This document shows positions 1 to 11,403 of a stretch of 64,000 nt of DNA, piece after piece (the first letter of the stretch is position 1; each line of letters opens with the position of its first letter). The notes beneath the pieces are model-generated. The model ran no database searches and had not been told where the DNA came from. It was given only the letters and a program-made list of their open reading frames with translations. The position numbers and the translations under genes are program-made. The DNA lies in contig CAJNDS010000446.1 of the NCBI GenBank assembly GCA_905221605.1, positions 1,722,904 to 1,786,903 of the forward strand. Direction: 5' to 3'. The DNA is from Symbiodinium natans (lineage: Eukaryota; Sar; Dinophyceae; Suessiales; Symbiodiniaceae).

Positions 1-129
1 GCCTAAGGCCAACATTTACGCACATGAACATGTAGTCCTTTCAGATGTCACAAGCGGCGCTTTAGGGTTTGTATAAGGCTTAGAGGAGGCATGTGCTCCT
101 AAAGAAAAAGTTGGGTGACCTTCTCGCAG

Positions 130-3100
130 TGTCAGCTTCAATCTATGGGGCCCAATCTAGTGCCATGGTGGTGTCTCTCGGTTGCTTCAAGAAGCCTCTA
201 CCGCATTGACTTGTTCCACACAGGTACATCCAACCAACACATGCAATTGCATTGTCTCGAAGATCAGGTGGTGTTGCGTTCGTTGTAAGGAAGCTCGATC
301 CGACGTGCTTCTGCATCAACGATGTGGCTCCTGTCCTCTAGGGTTTAGGGTTGAGGGTTTGGGGTATTTAAATTTACGGAAGCCAATCTTGAGGCTGGGT
401 TCAGACGGTCATGTTCCATTCGGACAACTGCGTCCACTCTGACGTGCTCTGCACAGGGAGCAGATTAATGCCAAAGCATGAAGGGAATAGGACTGTAAGA
501 AGGGATTCGTTCGTAGTATTCGTCTCAGTACGAGTCCTAGTTTTCGCAGTCCTAGTTTTCGCAATAGTTCGCAACTGCAATAGAAATCGTTGTAGTAGTC
601 ATCGTTGTCGTCGCCGAGTCGTCGTCGTAGTAGCAAAACATGAACCGTAGGGAAAATCATGGCAATCTCCGTAAACCCGTGACGCTGGCTCTTTACAACC
701 CGTGGGGAGCTGCCAAGAGCGAACGTTCACTGTTCTTAGCCCCCACTCGAATAAGCACAGGCCCCTAAACACACCGTTGCTACTTCCCCCCCTCTGCTTC
801 CCGGAGCACCCTTGTATGATCAAAATTCTCATTACCAAAAGGCCCAAGATCCATTCAGTTTGAATGGGCCCTAAAATTTCATGCAGTTTCAATAGGCCCT
901 AATCACATTCGTCTTTTGTTGCAGAAGCGTTCCGAACTTGCGCTGAAAAACCCAGGCCGCTGAAGCTACTCCCAGACCCTGGCCCTAAGCCCCGCACCCT
1001 TAAACCTTAAACCCTAAACCCTAAACCCTAAACCCTCCACTGACATGTCAAGCCGGAAATGCTTAAACCCATGAAGTCTCCAACCACCCCGGTTTCCCTC
1101 GCTGTAGGATCTAAGATCCTAGGCTGCAATGCATCAGTGTGAGCCCATGGCTAGGGTTTAGGGTTTGGGGTTTGGGGTTTAGGGTTTAGGGTTTAGGGTT
1201 TAGGGTTTAGGGTTTAGGGTTTAGGGTTTAGGGTTTAACGGGCTTAACGGGTTTAACGGGTTTAACGGGTTTAGAGTTTAGGGCTTGGGTGGGGGTTGTA
1301 ACCCTAAACGTGGAGTCGAGATGACTCCAAGGTTCCCAGGCTCCTCCTGCTCCCTTCATCAAAGGAATGCTCCCAACAAATGAAAAGTAGGATCTAGGAT
1401 TTAGGGTTGAGGGTTTACGGTTTAGGGTTTAGGATCATGACGGAATCGTGCCCTGCGGTAGTAGGACCTTTGTATGAGTTACTGACACATGCCTCCACTA
1501 TGGGACCCTAAACCCTAAACCCTAAACCCTAAACCCTAAACCCTAAACCCTAAACCCTAAACCCTAAACCCCTTGGAAGATCTGAGTTATCCAGGATGCC
1601 GTCCACTTCGTGGAAGGTCTGGAAGAGGCCGCACCGTGGTGAACTTAACCGCCCCCCCCCCCTACTGAACACCGTTTAGGTGGGGTTTAGGGTTTAGGGT
1701 TTAGGGTTTAGGGTTTAGGGTTTAGGGTTTAGGGTTTAGGGTTTAGGGTTTAGGGTTTAGGGTTTAGGGTTTAGGGACCCTAAGCCCTAAACCCTACACC
1801 GCAACAGCGTGGGCTTCGGAAGGGGTGTTTAAGTAAGCCCTGAACCCGAAACCTATTAATCTCTGGGCTCAGCGGAGGAGTCTACGCTGAATAGGATGCG
1901 AAAGGGTGTGAGGTTCAGGCTTTACTACCCTTTTCTTAAGACCCCCCAAGAAAATCAAAGAATTATCTTTATGCTACTCGTATATGGAAGGTTTTTAGGT
2001 GGGTGGTTCGTACACAATTCGCAGTTCAGGGTATCTAGAGTTCTACGTCTGAGGGTTTTAGGGGTTTAGGGTAACGTTGCCACCGCCTGCTACCCCAGCT
2101 GACCCACATCGACGCGGCCCTGGATGCGGAGACGAACCGATGGAGACTCGGCCGACATGCGCTTCACGGTGAGGGTTTAGGGTTTAGGGTTTAGGGATTA
2201 GGGTTTAGGGTTTAGGGTTTAGGGTTTAGGGTTTTTAGGGTTGAAGGTTGGAGCTTTGGTCTTCGAGATGTTTCAAGAAGTAAGGGAGGTGAAGGGGAGG
2301 GCTCCCGTTCCCAAGGCCAACAAGCGCCCCGAACTCTATAGCCTGGACCCATAAACCCCAAACCCAGAACCCCAAACCCCAGACCCCGAACGCAGCAGCA
2401 CGACCAGCCCGAAAAACATTGCCGCCGAGCGTTCGCCTGGCAAAACCCTAAACCGAAATCCTAAACCAAACCCTCAACCCTTACCCCTGAACCCTTAGCT
2501 CGTAACCCTAACCCTAAACCCGAAACCCCCAAACCCACACGCGCGAAGGACTTTGCCCGTTGGCTGCCGCTTGCGCCTCGCCGGAAAGAGGTTTCTAGGG
2601 CTATAGTCATCAAGTGCTCGCATTGGTGAGGGGGTCGGTGGCCCACCTAAGCCCTAAACCCGAAGATAGTGAGACGATACATCTTGCCTCGACCTTCGCG
2701 AATCAGGGCAGCTCATAAGGAAGCCGCAGAGAAGCTGCTGTGGCAGATTTATCGTAGTTCCATACGTCCTCTCCTCGCAGTTACTTGTGGGCTAAGCGTT
2801 CAGGAGTGCCCCGATGCCCGTTGCACGTATCCTGCTGGGTGCGTTTCCTCGCTTTGCTTTATGGCAAATCCAAAACGCCAGTAGTGCCCCTATTGTAAGA
2901 CGCCTACTCCATATAGCCCCTTCCTAACCCTAAACCCTAAATCCCCAACGGCCTTAAGCCTGAACCCTAAACCTGGAAACCGAATCCCAACGACCCTAAA
3001 CCCCAAACCCAACTGCCCACTACCCCTCAACCCAACCCCAAACCCAGCGACCCGAAACCCTAAACCCCAAACCCTAAACCCTAAACCCCAAACCTAAACC

Positions 3101-3895
3101 CTAAACCCTCCCCGACGACCCAGGAGCGTCCTGTTTATGGGCCCAGCATCCACCGGCAAGACATCGCTGTGGAATCTTCTCACCTCAAAGGCACGGGTCA
3201 TTTAGGGATCCTAAAAACTAGACCCTCTCTACCTATGTCCAGGATGCCCAGTAGTACCCTTATTCCCTTTTTTGGGTGGTTTCGGTTCCCTTTATAAACT
3301 CGTTTAAGCAAAAATGGGCGCCCGTTTTCACCCTAGGCTACCGGGCAACCTAGATGTATAAATAAACCTTAGTGGGGTCGTGTTCTGAGTTTGGTTTTTT
3401 GGGGGCTATAGGGCCCCGGAGTCAGGGTTCGGGGGCCTCTTTGAAGCCTGGGAAGATTCGGATTTGGGGTTGAAGCAGTTTTATGATTTGGGATTTAGGA
3501 TGCTGGGTGCCCAAGTCCACATACGGAAGGGTGGAGCATCTATTTTTCTGCACGGAAAATAATCACATGTTTATTGTGGGTTTAAAAAAATTCTGAAGCC
3601 CCCCCCCCCCCCACTGTTGGTATTTCGCGTTAGCATTTAGGATTCACATGAAGGATTTAGGATTCGGGCTTCAGGATTCGATTTTGGGTTTCTAAACCCC
3701 GAAACCCGAAACCCCAAACCCCAAACCCCAAACCCCAAACCCCAAACCCCAAACCCTAAACCCTAAACCCTAAACCCTAAACCCTAAACCCTAAACCCCC
3801 CTTGTAAAGGGAGGTTGGGCCCCTGCGGGACTTCGCAGGACATCTTCGGTGCGGAGGGCGGGAGCCGCAGCGCGCTCCCTTTCGCCAGGGCCCTG
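130..3895 (+). CDS. Gene block 1: unknown split gene with a P-loop exon
   Basis: Product not recognised. Candidate exons: 130-180, 224-267, 405-494, 634-724, 925-955, 1108-1136, 1340-1386, 1433-1503, 1595-1638, 1808-1824 (or to 1832), 1873-1907, 2099-2168, 2239-about 2340, 2396-2439, 2549-2625, 2707-2826, 3124-3196, 3839-3895. Each follows AG, and most precede GT (for example GTAAGA at 495, GTGAGG at 2169 and 2626). The first four junctions keep phase, as do 2549 through 3895. The exon at 3124 encodes FMGPASTGKTSLWNLL, a Walker A P-loop resembling the G1 region of small GTPase-like proteins such as SRP receptor beta; that likeness is my inference. Introns are 43-640 bp; those at 1387-1432 and 2827-3123 are largely telomere-type repeat. 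The start codon is not seen. Donors of the exons ending near 955, 1503, 2340 and 2439 would be GC or GA. Whether this is one gene or two is open. Confidence 0.55.
997..1800. repeat. Telomere-type tracts 1.0-1.8 kb, including a head-to-head junction
   Basis: C-rich at 997-1037 and 1505-1572; G-rich at 1152-1290 (with TTTAACGGG units) and 1388-1432 (degenerate, forms a complete small intron). At 1682-1776, about 13 perfect TTTAGGG units meet CCCTAAG/CCCTAAA units in inverse orientation at 1777. Confidence 0.9.
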
Positions 3896-5839
3896 GTCTG
3901 ATTTAGGGTTTAGGGTTTAGGGTTTAGGGTTTAGGGTTTAGGGTTTAGGGTTTAGGGTTTTAGGGTTTTAGGGTTTTAGGGTTTACTGTAGGGTTTTAGG
4001 GTTTTAGGGTTTTAGGGTTTAGGGTTTTAGGGTTTAGGGTGTGGGGTTCAGGGTTTAGGGCAATGTACACGTGCGGGGAGCATGTTTTGTTTAAATTGGG
4101 GCGCGCTCCCTATCGCTGTACCTTAATAGCCCCACGCAACCACCCGCCCGAACTTGTCGGATTTACGGTTCTGCCCCCTTTCTTGGGTTAAGTCTGGAAC
4201 CCTAAACTCAGGCTAGGCCGCCCCCGTACGTTGGGGGAAGCCCTTTCACCTCGACACAAGCCGACCCAGGTCGCTCGCCCGCCTCCCACAGCAAACCCGG
4301 GGTACCCCCCGGGCCCTCGTCCTCAGGGACCAGGAAGCCCCAGCCCGACCCAGCCAAGGCGGGTGCTCAAAAATGTTCCACCCCCCCTGACCTTCTGCCC
4401 TCCTGGCGACTGGCTGCCCGCCTGACCCTTTCTGGCCCCCCGGCCAATGTTGGCCCCTTCCTTCCAGGCCCCCCCCCTGGCCTGCCTGGCCCTGCCGCCC
4501 TGGCCTGGCAGCCTGTCCTCTTTACCCGCCAGCCCCGGGGCCTCTATCTTGCCTTTGCTGGCACCCTTGACTCTCGGATTCAGCCAACATCAAAGTTTTG
4601 AAAAGTGGACTGTTGTCTGAGTTTAGGCCGAAACCCTAAAAGGAATAGGTTTGGGTGGCTTTGCCGCCTTGGACGGCGTGGGGTGGGAGAAAAGTGTTAG
4701 ATGGCCCTCCACAATCGGGCCAAAGCTGCTCTTCAGCACCTCACGAAGCTTTCGATCTTGTTCCGAAACCTAACCTTCACAGCATCTACGCCCTATCACA
4801 GCAAACCCTAAACCCTAAACCCTAAAAATTCCTTTGCAGAGGCCAAGCGGGGCCAGAGGCCTCGACCGCCATTGCCTGAGAGAGCTACCCAAGCTCCGGC
4901 CTGCGCTCCTGAAACCCGAAGCCTTCAACCCTAAAGCCTAAACCCTAAACCCTAAACCCTAAACTCCACACCCTAAACCCTAAACCCTAAGCCCTGTAGG
5001 GGTTGTCCTTGGAGCCACGCGCCAAGGCCCTGTCCCAGAGGGTCGAGCACCCATGTATATGGGCAGCTGTGTGTGGTTGGAGGGTTCTGGGCTTAGGGCA
5101 TAAACCCTTAAATGCCTCAACCCTAAACCCTACATCCTAAACCCTAACCACAAACCCAGATTGACTCCAAACGGTTCCAATGGAACCTTGCGGAATGCTG
5201 GGCCGAGCGAGGAAGCCCTGGACAGCTGGGAGTGCTGTTAGTTCCTCTGCAAAAAACTATTTGGAGGCCTCGGTTTGCTTTCTGTTGAGCCAGACAACAC
5301 ATGACGGCCTGTGATGTTGAACACAAACCCTAAACCCCAAACCCCAAATCTCTAAAGCCTAAATCCCAAAACCCTAGAACCCGACGTTTACCATCCCTTC
5401 GGCCCTCCCCTGCCGCCTGCGGGAGTATAGGGATGGAGGCCAGATGGGAAGACAGCTGGCGCGGCCCGGAGTGAAGGCGGTTAGCAGACCAACTGCCTGG
5501 AAAGCAGACAACTTAGGGTTTAGGGTTTAGGGCTTAGGGTTTAGGGTTTAGGGTTTAGGGTTTAGGGTTTAGGGTTTAGGGTTTAGGGTTTAGGGTTTAG
5601 GGTTTAGGGTTTAGCCAGAGATTTGGGCTCTGTATTTATGCAGCAGGGGGTTGCAGGTTTGTTCTGCTCTGATGGTTCATGAGGGTTTATGCAATAGGGC
5701 TGAGGTCTTAGGGCTTAGGGCTTAAGGCTTAGGGCCGCAATGAAACACATTGAACTAAATTCCCCTTTACAAAGGGGAGAGACTAGGTATGGACGTTCTG
5801 TTCCCTCTGTATTGGGGTTTAGGGTTTAGGGTTTAGGGT
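2171..5839. repeat. Telomere-type tracts 2.2-5.8 kb
   Basis: G-rich 2171-2241, 3900-4058 (TTTAGGG changing to TTTTAGGG), 5514-5614, 5812-5839. C-rich 2341-2393, 2445-2535, 2925-3105, 3693-3800 (a CCCCAAA block then a CCCTAAA block), 4803-4828, 4930-4996. Between them are the exons of blocks 1-2, a C-rich run near 4220-4560 and unremarkable sequence. Confidence 0.85.
3241..3353 (+). mobile_element. Family A variant with GATGCCCAGTAG ends
   Basis: Left AGGATGCCCAGTAGTACCC and right GGCTACCGGGCAACCTAG are inverted repeats. A second copy of this sub-type is at 60757-60888. Both sit in introns, and both would start with GA if spliced precisely. Confidence 0.55.
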
Positions 5840-6176
5840 TATCCCTTTATTGACGCCTACGCCCTTCGGGGTATATGATCATTTGTAATTGAGTCTGGGG
5901 CTCGAAACTCGACAAAGCGCGCTACGACAGAAGCCGAAGCAACTACCGATACTGTCCTTGCGATTTAGGGCCCCAAAGCTTCGAACGTGATGTAAAGTAG
6001 GATACCTTATGTAAGACCCTAAGTCGCTACCGAACCGTAAACACCAAACCCAAGCCCTGAATCCTGAACCTCGCAACCTAACCCCCGTAAATCCCTTGGT
6101 AACTTGGCCCTTTTTGGGCTGTGGCTCCTTTACAAAGCCCCTTAAACCCCTTAAGACCTGGGCCATGAAATCCTAA
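4584..6176 (+). CDS. Gene block 2: unknown split gene
   Basis: Product not recognised. Candidate exons: 4584-4618, 4701-about 4770, 4840-4910, 5039-5068, 5160-5240, 5431-5470, 5619-5656, 5787-5808, 5969-5991 and possibly a last exon 6138-6176 ending in TAA. The best exon is 5160-5240, 27 codons beginning IDSKRFQWNLAECW, with acceptor CCCAG and donor GTTCCT. From 5160 to 5991 the phases agree (0/0, 0/1, 1/0, 0/1, 1/0), and the acceptor at 5969 is ATTTAG, as in the heptamer repeat. Exons before 5160 are weaker: several lack GT and would need GA or GC donors. It may continue block 1. Confidence 0.45.
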
Positions 6177-6362
6177 ATAACCCGAAACCCGAAACCCCCC
6201 AAACCCTAAACCTCCCGAAGGCCTAAACCCTAAGCCCCTGAAACCCCCCGAACCCCGAAACCCGCAAAATAATTAGTAGTATTATTCCCTTGCGGTCCGT
6301 TGAAAAATATACTCTAATAGCCTCCCCCAAAACCCTATTGCAATTATTAAGGCCCCTGTACT

Positions 6363-7461
6363 AGCCCTAAACCCTAAACCCTAAACCCTAAACCCTGTTC
6401 AAATTCTTAAGGCCCCGATATTAGCCACAGGTCAATCGGTGGCAGTCCTCTGACGGGAGTCTTTGCCTCGTCGACACTGTGCCCGGGCTCCGATCCTAAA
6501 CCCTAAACCCTAAACCCTAAACCCTAAACCCTAAACCCTAAACCGGGGGTTTAGGGTTCAAGCCTTAGGAGCTGAATGAGTACACTTTTCACACTTGTTG
6601 GGATACTTTGTCACCCCTCTATAGAACTGAAAGGGTACACTTTCTTGGGGCTTATGAAGTCAGCAAGTAAGGTTTGGGGTTCAGGGCTTGGAGCTTAGGG
6701 CTGAGTCGGGTTGAGAGTTAAACCTTCAAGGTTTAAAGCCCTACAGGCCTGAACCCCAAAGCCCAAAGGATCTGAACCCAAAACCCTAAACCCTAAACCC
6801 TAAACCCCAAATCGATGCTTTGAAGAGGCCAGGAAGGTTCCGACCTTATGACGATAATTTCTGCCGACTGGACGTTCAAGCAGGGCCTGATGCCGCATCG
6901 GGCAAGAGTTTAGGGCTTAGGGTTTCGGGCATATGGTTTCGGGTTTAGTGTTTAGGGTTCAGGGTTTAGGGCATCACCCTAATATGCCTGAACCCGAAAC
7001 CCATCCACCCTACTTTCAAACCCTAAACCCTAAACCCTAAACCCTAAACCCTAAACCCTAAACCCTAAACCCTAAACCCTAAACCCTAAACCCTAAACCC
7101 TAAACCCTAAACCCTAAACCCTAAACGGTCAGCCAAGGCGGGCTTCGAGAAGGGCGCCCCTTCATCGGAGCAGGCTGGGTTTCGATGTTTTAGAGGGTCC
7201 AGGGGGTGTGTAGAGGTAGATTTTTGTTGTTTCGGGAAACTTTCCGTTCGGGGCGAAGGATTGTTGGGTCTTCGGGGGGAGGGAAGAGTGTATGAATTGA
7301 GGGTTGAGGGCTTCGGAGGGCTTTTAGGGCCTTATAGGGGCTCTGGAGGGCTGAGGACACCGACAAGGCACCACTCTTTTTTTTTTCAGGAGCCTTTCTT
7401 TGCACACATGCGTAGAAGGTTAGCTTCTTTGTATATGTATCATTTATAAAGACATGATATA

Positions 7462-7521
<60 letters not shown>

Positions 7522-7857
7522 CACATATATATATGTAAACACATAATACATAGAGCAGTTCATCATTGTATTCCAGAGTCCTTATCATGCAGAAGGGGTT
7601 CTTATCGCGCGTCTTCAAGCCCTGTCTGAGGGCTCCCGTTTGTCCAGGTTTCCGATCCCTGCGATGAGTTGGGTTTAGGGTTCAGGGTTGAGGGTTGAGG
7701 GTTTAGGGTTTCGGGTTTCATCTTGCCTTGAGGCTTGAAGTGCTCACGAGAATAAATCCAAAAGTGTGGGTGACTAGCTCCGAGGCAAGGGCTTCGAAGT
7801 CTCAATGGCATCCACTGTTCAGGAGTCAGGTTTCGGGTTTAGGGTTTAGGGTTTAGG
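6363..7857. repeat. Telomere-type tracts 6.4-7.9 kb
   Basis: C-rich 6363-6396, 6494-6544 (meets GGGTTTAGGG at 6545, tail-to-tail), 6779-6809 and 7018-7125 (about 15 perfect units). G-rich 7670-7718 and 7828-7857. Confidence 0.9.
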
Positions 7858-8888
7858 GCCTTAGGGACAACATGTAGGCATCACAAACACGTCTGGGGGG
7901 TTGGCTCCGCGGGGGCGGCTAGATGCCTGGAATTGTGCGTTGTTGTTTCATTTTGGTTTTTTCTGCTTCGGATGTTCCCTTTATACTAACAGTCCTGAAT
8001 ACTCAGAAGAGAGGGTAGAATAATCCCTACTAAGGACGGTAGTGTAAGGGGGAACATTCGGGACATCCCAATTTCTATGTAATGTCCGCTCGCCAACATA
8101 GGCTGACTGCCAAGATGATGTGGTACAATTTGAGCCACACAGCCTGTGGTTGCAAAGACGTCCTTGTTTCAAAACACACTCGGCCGAAACCGAACCCTTG
8201 CATCCGCATCGAGCGTTCCGGTTTCAGAAAGCATCAACACGACATCTGCTGTGTCCTGCGCCACGAACCGTAAACCCCAAACCTAACTCTGACCCCTCCT
8301 CGAAGCCATTAACCCAGAGACCCTAAACCCTAACAGCTCTATATCCTGCAAAAACCTTGCACGGCCGATAAGTCCTGTAAGCCTTCAAGCCCTGCAAACC
8401 CCCGCAAACCCGTAAGACGTAAGCCCCATCAAAACCAGTAAACCCACTCAATTAAGAGCCTCCAGCTCAAGCCGACGACTCGCAGAAGAACTGCCCTTCG
8501 GCGTCCGGAGCAAGACTGGGCGGGTCCAGGGAGGTCCCGGTCACAGTCCCAGGGGGGTCCCAGGCGGGTGTCAGCTCATCAAACCCCAAAAACCTCAAAT
8601 TTTCAGACCCAGTCGCACAGTGAGGGTTGCGGGCCTCCATGGAAAAGCCCCCCCCCCCCCCCCCCCCCCCCCGCCGCGTTTTGGGGGTGTAAGGAGAGAA
8701 CAAGGGAGGTTCACCTCCAAAGGCCAGGCAACGCGCCGCCAGGGTCGGCGGGCGTTGTAAACCCTATAGACCTTACAAGCCCCATAACCTGTAAGCCACG
8801 CAAACCCTATATAAACACACATAAATCATGAAGTTGTATATATGTATGCACACAAGATACATATACACGCATACAAGAAACACACACC

Positions 8889-8938
<50 letters not shown>

Positions 8939-9140
8939 GATCTATATATCTATATATCTATATATCTATATATCTATATATAGAAATGTGTATACACACA
9001 TGTGTTTATACACACACATATAAATATAAATAGATACATCTCTATATATATATATATAGTTATATTTATAATTATAATTTCATTTATATTTAGTTTTATA
9101 TTTATATTTATATTTCTATTTCTGTTTACATTTATTTATT

Positions 9141-9171
<31 letters not shown>

Positions 9172-9609
9172 TATTATATAGATATATACTTGTACATATA
9201 TACACATAGACATATATATACACACACCTCCACATACACATATGCACACACACATTTTCTCTACACACACACACACCATAAGCCCTCAAGGTGTCGGAGT
9301 TCCTGGCCAACGTGTGCTTGTCAGCTGCGCGGTTGAAGATCTCCGGGGGGAGGGGGGGGAGTGAGGGGGGGGGGGGGGAGATTTTGATGAGGGTTTAGGG
9401 TTAGGGTGTACATGGTGTAGGGTTTAGGGTTTAGGAGCCGGTTTAGGGTTAGGGTGTACATGGTGTAGGGTTTAGGGTTTAGGAGCCTAAGCAGATATTT
9501 GTTTACGTCATCCCCTGATGTAGGGTTCCGGCGTTGGGGGGGTGGAAAGAATTGTCAAGATCAACCCCGAAAGCCCAAAAAGCCCAGCAAACAGGAGGAT
9601 CCTACAAAC
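6431..9609 (+). CDS. Gene block 3: unknown split gene, about 13 small exons
   Basis: Product not recognised. Candidate exons: 6431-6478, 6884-6907, 7133-7178, 7390-7418, 7648-7672, 7790-7829, 8115-8159, 8228-8269, 8486-8523, 8607-8619, 8705-8743, 9291-9331, 9495-9519 and a possible one at 9592-9609. The exon at 7390 has a textbook acceptor (eight T then CAG) and donor GTTAGC. From 7390 to 8743 every junction is phase-compatible. Readable pieces include GFEVSMASTVQES, ELPFGVRSKTGR and VSEFLANVCLSAA. The intron 6908-7132 is about half CCCTAAA repeat. The intron 7830-8114 contains a family D fold-back element and 8744-9290 an AT-rich microsatellite. Neither start nor stop was found. Confidence 0.5.
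7450..7545. repeat. TA and TACA microsatellite
   Basis: TA dinucleotides with a CATA/TACA block; the apparent reading frame through it is low complexity. Confidence 0.85.
8648..8672. repeat. Poly-C run, 25 bases
   Basis: Homopolymer C. Comparable long C or G runs: 14187-14218 (32 G), 22149-22172 (24 C), 22461-22487 (27 C), 24266-24300 (35 G), 51339-51361 (23 G). Lengths are uncertain in any assembly. Confidence 0.8.
8830..9280. repeat. AT-rich microsatellite cluster
   Basis: TA, TATC, TTTA and CA blocks in succession inside the intron 8744-9290; no coding signal. Confidence 0.9.
9392..9487 (+). repeat. 48-bp tandem duplication made of telomere-like units
   Basis: Two identical 48-bp units (starting GGTTTAGGGTTAGGGTGTAC, ending TTTAGGAGCC), end to end. 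Confidence 0.85.
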
Positions 9610-9785
9610 AGGGTTTTTCAGAATCCCCCTTATCGGGGCCCTTTGTACCCCATAAGTAGGATCCTTATGTTTATGTGGTTTTTTGGGCCCCTATAATTGG
9701 GAGCCCCCCCCCCCCCCCCCCCTCCCCTCTCAGCTTTTTTTCCTTGGAGCGCGTTGGAGTTAAGCACGTTTCTGGATTACGGCTT

Positions 9786-9944
9786 GGGATGCTCCCCCTT
9801 ATACCAACAGTCCTTAATAGGGCTTCTAGTACCCCTAAGGACTGCTGGTAGAAGGTTTAGGGTTTGGGGTTTGGGTTTAGGGTTTAGGGTTTAGGGTTTG
9901 GGGTTTAGGGTTTAGGGTTTAGGGTTTAGGGTGGAACATCCCAG
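9786..9944 (+). mobile_element. Family D element with TTTAGGG tract inside
   Basis: Left GGGATGCTCCCCCTTATACC, right TGGAACATCCCAG. The right half should read TAAGGGGGAACATCC as in the copy at 52350; instead TTTAGGG/TTTGGGG units (9856-9931) sit between GTAGAAGG and GTGGAACATCC. The right end is the acceptor of exon 9945. Confidence 0.65.
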
Positions 9945-11372
9945 ATCACAGCCTTTGTTAGGAGATCCAGAAATTATAAGTAGGGTTATAAGCATGGCAA
10001 CTATGGTCACACCCTTATGCAGGGTATTTGTAGCACTTAGAAGCTCAGTAGCTGGGTTGGGCACACTTTACACTTTTTGGGATACTATAATCTCCTATAG
10101 AACTGAAGGTGTACCCTTTTTTGGGGGCGTGTGAACTCAGCAACTAAGTAAGTGCCCATGAACCTCCAAGTAGGGTGGGATCCTGCCTCAAGGTTTCAAG
10201 GCTTCAGGGTTCAGGGTCAAGGCCTTTGATTCAGGAGGTTTAGGGGACTTTAGTGGTGGGTGAAGCCTAAACCCCAAACTCCAAACCCCAAACCCCTGGG
10301 GTCTAGCGTTTTGCGGTGTCGGGTCAATTGTCTGGGGTTCTGGGAGGTTTAGGGTTTAGGGTCTAGGGTGTGGCACGGCAAGGCACAGATGCACATAGAC
10401 ACTTAGGGCATTGTCCGCGGCACCTAAGTCAGCCCTAAACACTACAACCGCGGCCCTCCGAAGAAGCCTGAACTCTGAACCCTGAACCCTGAACCCTGAG
10501 CCCTAAACCCTAAACCCTGAACCCTAAACCCTAAACCCTAAACCCTAAACCCTAAACCCTGAACCCTGAACCCTGAACCCTGAACCCTAAACCCTGAACC
10601 CTGAACCCTGAACCCTGAACCCTAAACCCTAAACCCTAAACCCTAAACCCTAAACCCTAAACCCTAAACCCTAAACCCTAAACCCTAAACCCTGAACCCT
10701 GAACCCTGAACCCTGAACCCTACCTTCCAAGGCCCCTCATGGCTACAGCATGCTCTTCTATGTGGTGAAGTATGGGGCCATCTCAGAGGACCACCAGAGA
10801 GGGCTTTAAAGGTTCTGAGGCCTCTTGCGGGCGTGCCCGCAAATTACGGTTTAGGGCTTTAGGGTTTGCAGTTTAGTTTCGGGCGCGAGACGCTATCGTT
10901 GAAACACAACTTTCATGAAAGGTACATCATGCCATTGCGCGTGAGCGTGTAGGGTAGAAGGGCTTTTGAGACCTAAAACCAACCCGCAATCACAGGGAAG
11001 CAGAGACTTGTGTGGGCTCAGCCTTATCCTAAGCCCTAAACCTGAAACCCATTCCTTGAGCTGTGAACATCTCAACCCTCAACTGGGACCCAAGGTAAGC
11101 CCAGCTTCCCTTTTTGGAGGCTTGGTGCCCTTATGATCTTCTTCAAACAATAATGAGAGGAAGTCTCTGTATTCTGAGCTGGAACTAGCGAAACCTCAAC
11201 CCCACCAGAGATCCCCCCCAACGACCCTTAGAGCGCTCCATGCTGCTAAACCTAAGCCCTGAATCCTATACCGGTCCTATACACTAAACCCGAAACCCTA
11301 CACATACATCCTATATATAAGCCCTATATACAAGCCCTATATATATATATATATAAGCTCTGTATCTAAACC

Positions 11373-11403
<31 letters not shown>

